Positions 62,021-64,000 of a stretch of DNA of 64,000 nt are shown in pieces. The stretch spans positions 1 to 64,000 of the forward strand of contig VXRD01000029.1 in the NCBI GenBank assembly GCA_009838845.1. Reading direction: 5' to 3'. Within the stretch, counting starts at the first letter, position 1; every line of letters begins with the position of its first letter. Source of the stretch: Gemmatimonadota bacterium (GTDB taxonomy: Bacteria; Latescibacterota; UBA2968). Under the pieces are notes generated by a model that was given only the letters and a program-made list of their open reading frames with translations, ran no database searches and was not told the origin of the DNA. The position numbers and the translations under genes are program-made.

Positions 62021-63655
62021 ATGCAGTCACAAAACAAACCCAACGTCATCCTTTTCATGGTCGATCAGTTGTCGGCCAGGTGGCTCGAAGTGGCTCGGGA
62101 CAGAGGAATCTGCGCCCTGCCGAACCTGGACTGGCTGCGTGAAAACGGCACGTTCTTTACCTGGACATTCTCCAGCAATCCAGTATGCTCACCTACCCGG
62201 GCAACGATTGCCACCGGGCTTTGTTCAAGAGCACACGGTCTGATCATGAACGGATACGCGCTCAACCCTGAGATTCCGACCTTTATGCAAGCGCTGCAAA
62301 AGAAAGGATGGCGGACTGGCGCTTTCGGAAAGCTGCACCTCAGGCCGCATCACGAAAGCCTCGTACACGACTACCACCCCTATGGTTTCGATGTCGTACA
62401 CGGCACTGAGGATGACCGCGCCGGCGAGTGGCTCGACTGGGTCAAAGAGGCGCATCCTGAACATTATGAAGCGGCCCTTTCAACGGCCTGGCCCGCTGTT
62501 CCAGGTTACGCCGAATACGGTCCCGACGGCGTCGATCTGAGACCGGCCATACGCGCCGCTAAAGAGCGTCATCCACACCCCACCGAGGCGTGGCCCCAGA
62601 ACTCTCCCAAAGCCTATACGCTGCCGTTTCCCGAGGAGGTATCGCAGTCATCGTGGATAACTGCAAGGGCGCTGGATTTCATCCGCGATACCGGTTCGGA
62701 TCAGTCTTTCTTTGCCCATATCAGCTATGTAGCGCCCCACGGCCCGTTTTGTCCCCCAGCCGAATTCATGGACCGCGTCAACCCGGAGAAAATCCCTGCT
62801 CCTGTCCCGGCTGATTGGCTCAACGATCCGGATGCGCCCGAATACTTTCTGAAAATGGCGCGGGTATTGCACGGCGAGAGCGACGACCGACCATCCTGGA
62901 TGAAAGATATGGCTGTTACACCCGGTTCGGATGGACAGCCCCCCTTGATACCGGATCTCAGCCACGAGCGTCATTGCTACTTTGCCGACATTACCCACCT
63001 GGACGAACAACTGGGTCGGGTCAGGAGGGCTTTGCAAGACGCCGGGCGTCTTGACAGCACGTACATCATTTTTGTGTCTGATCACGGTGAATTTCTCGGT
63101 GATCACGGCTTCTGGCAAAAACAGGAACGCCACTACGACGGCGGTATTCGGGTGCCACTGATCATTGCTGGTCCCGGCCTGCAGAAGAACGCCATATGCC
63201 AGGAAATCGTGCAACTGGAAGACATCTGCCCCACCATTCTCGAAATGACCGGCGTGCCCCTGCCTCACCTACGCTTTCGCCATTTTGGTGGCCGCCTGGA
63301 CGACAGGGCGCCAGCAATTTCAGGAAGGTCATTAGTCGAGCTTTGTCGTGGAGAGGTGCCGGACGATTGGCGGGAGGAGGCGTATGTTGAATCTTTTCCA
63401 TGCTTCGGTCCAGGGACTCTGGGAGCCTGGGCGCGCACCGTACGCACATCCAGATACCGATACACGTTTTATCCTGATGGACACGGCGAGCAGCTATTCG
63501 ACCTCGAGACGGATCCACACGAGCAGAAGAATCTCATCAACGATCCGGAGCATGCCTCTTTACGCCGCGAGTTGAAAGATCGCCTGATGGAACAGATTAT
63601 CCGTCAGGATTATCCCGTTTCTCCACGTGATCTGTTCTGGTTTGGTATTCATTAA
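62021..63655 (+). CDS. type I sulfatase (CSPTR)
   Basis: 544 residues. Motifs: VILFMVDQLSARWLEVARD, C56-S-P-T-R, AFGKLHLRPHHES, YVAPHGPFCPP and FVSDHGEFLGDHGFWQK. No signal peptide. Its first ten residues (MQSQNKPNVI) are nearly those of the decayed fragment at 55702, while the rest of that fragment is closer to the 63684 gene, so the two lineages have recombined near the start codon. Confidence 0.92.
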   Translation: MQSQNKPNVILFMVDQLSARWLEVARDRGICALPNLDWLRENGTFFTWTFSSNPVCSPTRATIATGLCSRAHGLIMNGYALNPEIPTFMQALQKKGWRTGAFGKLHLRPHHESLVHDYHPYGFDVVHGTEDDRAGEWLDWVKEAHPEHYEAALSTAWPAVPGYAEYGPDGVDLRPAIRAAKERHPHPTEAWPQNSPKAYTLPFPEEVSQSSWITARALDFIRDTGSDQSFFAHISYVAPHGPFCPPAEFMDRVNPEKIPAPVPADWLNDPDAPEYFLKMARVLHGESDDRPSWMKDMAVTPGSDGQPPLIPDLSHERHCYFADITHLDEQLGRVRRALQDAGRLDSTYIIFVSDHGEFLGDHGFWQKQERHYDGGIRVPLIIAGPGLQKNAICQEIVQLEDICPTILEMTGVPLPHLRFRHFGGRLDDRAPAISGRSLVELCRGEVPDDWREEAYVESFPCFGPGTLGAWARTVRTSRYRYTFYPDGHGEQLFDLETDPHEQKNLINDPEHASLRRELKDRLMEQIIRQDYPVSPRDLFWFGIH

Positions 63656-63683
63656 AAAAATTTTACAAAAAAGTGACTTATCG

Positions 63684-64000
63684 ATGAACCCAAACAACAA
63701 ACCCAACATCATCTTCTTCATGGTCGATCAGATGGGGGCAAAGTGGTTGGAAGCGGCCCTGAACGGCATCTGTGACCTGCCGAACCTGAAACGTCTCCAG
63801 AGCATGGGCGTGACCTTCACCAATGCGTTTTCCAACAACCCGGTCTGCTGTCCGGCTCGGGCGGGCATTGCCACGGGACTCACCAGCCGCGGCCACGGTC
63901 TGCTCTCCAATGGCTACCGGCTCAATCCCGACATCCCCACCTTCATGAAGACATTGCAGATGGCCGGATGGCGAACCGGCGCGTTTGGTAAGATCCACTT
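63684..64000 (+). CDS. type I sulfatase, N-terminal part (runs off the window)
   Basis: Starts ATG at 63684 with MNPNNKPNIIFFMVDQMGAK and has C55-C-P-A-R for formylglycine, then FGKIH at the window end. The frame is intact to base 64000. It is the healthy relative of the decayed fragment at 55702 and keeps the FFMV that the fragment has lost. The C-terminal part is outside the window. Confidence 0.88.
   Translation, partial: MNPNNKPNIIFFMVDQMGAKWLEAALNGICDLPNLKRLQSMGVTFTNAFSNNPVCCPARAGIATGLTSRGHGLLSNGYRLNPDIPTFMKTLQMAGWRTGAFGKIH

Overview
This window is a dense catabolic island built from three recurring gene families. There are 13 complete type I sulfatases plus one cut by the right edge, eight phytanoyl-CoA dioxygenase (PhyH) domains, and a set of polysaccharide lyase or glycosidase-like proteins. 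No rRNA, tRNA, CRISPR array or transposase was seen. Expanded sulfatases and PhyH proteins beside ankyrin-repeat proteins resemble what is known of sponge or marine Poribacteria and Latescibacterota-type bacteria, with Planctomycetes-like bacteria a weaker option. This is an inference, because no marker gene is present.

Layout. (1) 1-13564: the 3' part of an M55 D-aminopeptidase, a Gfo/Idh/MocA oxidoreductase, and a co-directional block of alpha/beta hydrolase, PHP/DUF3604 protein, sulfatase, DegT aminotransferase, second PHP/DUF3604 protein, unknown protein, sulfatase and second hydrolase. (2) 13626-22060: a D-2-hydroxyacid dehydrogenase, PhyH, a sulfatase stub, an oxidoreductase, an ECF-type sigma factor joined to an ankyrin/degenerate F1-ATPase-beta protein, PhyH and a sulfatase. 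(3) 22186-35953: a tight co-directional run of a secreted PL4-like rhamnogalacturonan lyase, a PL5 alginate-lyase-like/PhyH fusion, two related lyase-like proteins around an L-rhamnose mutarotase, a BNR beta-propeller protein, a HEAT-repeat sulfatase and PhyH. This points to a rhamnose-containing uronic-acid polymer such as rhamnogalacturonan or ulvan. (4) 36030-53051: two copies of a PhyH plus secreted PhoPQ-related-hydrolase module, a secreted (alpha/alpha)-barrel protein and six sulfatases. (5) 53122-64000: an orphan AAA/DUF4143 ATPase, more sulfatases, a beta-helix protein with a PDZ domain, PhyH and an aldo-keto reductase.

Working model (inference): exported lyases and hydrolases (PL4-like, the 28882 lyase, the (alpha/alpha) protein, the PhoPQ-like esterases) cut a sulfated, acylated or methylated rhamnose-rich glycan outside the cytoplasm. 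The products enter through a transporter that is not in this window. The sulfatases, none of which shows a signal peptide, then remove sulfate inside the cell, while PhyH dioxygenases, Gfo/Idh/MocA enzymes and the AKR modify the resulting sugars. Every sulfatase has the cysteine-type formylglycine site, but no maturation enzyme is encoded here.

The island also carries several scars in which a gene has collapsed to its first and/or last codons, plus a decayed duplicate sulfatase. This suggests rapid duplication followed by internal deletion. The least expected object is the sigma factor / ankyrin / pseudo-F1-beta gene pair at 17240-19452.
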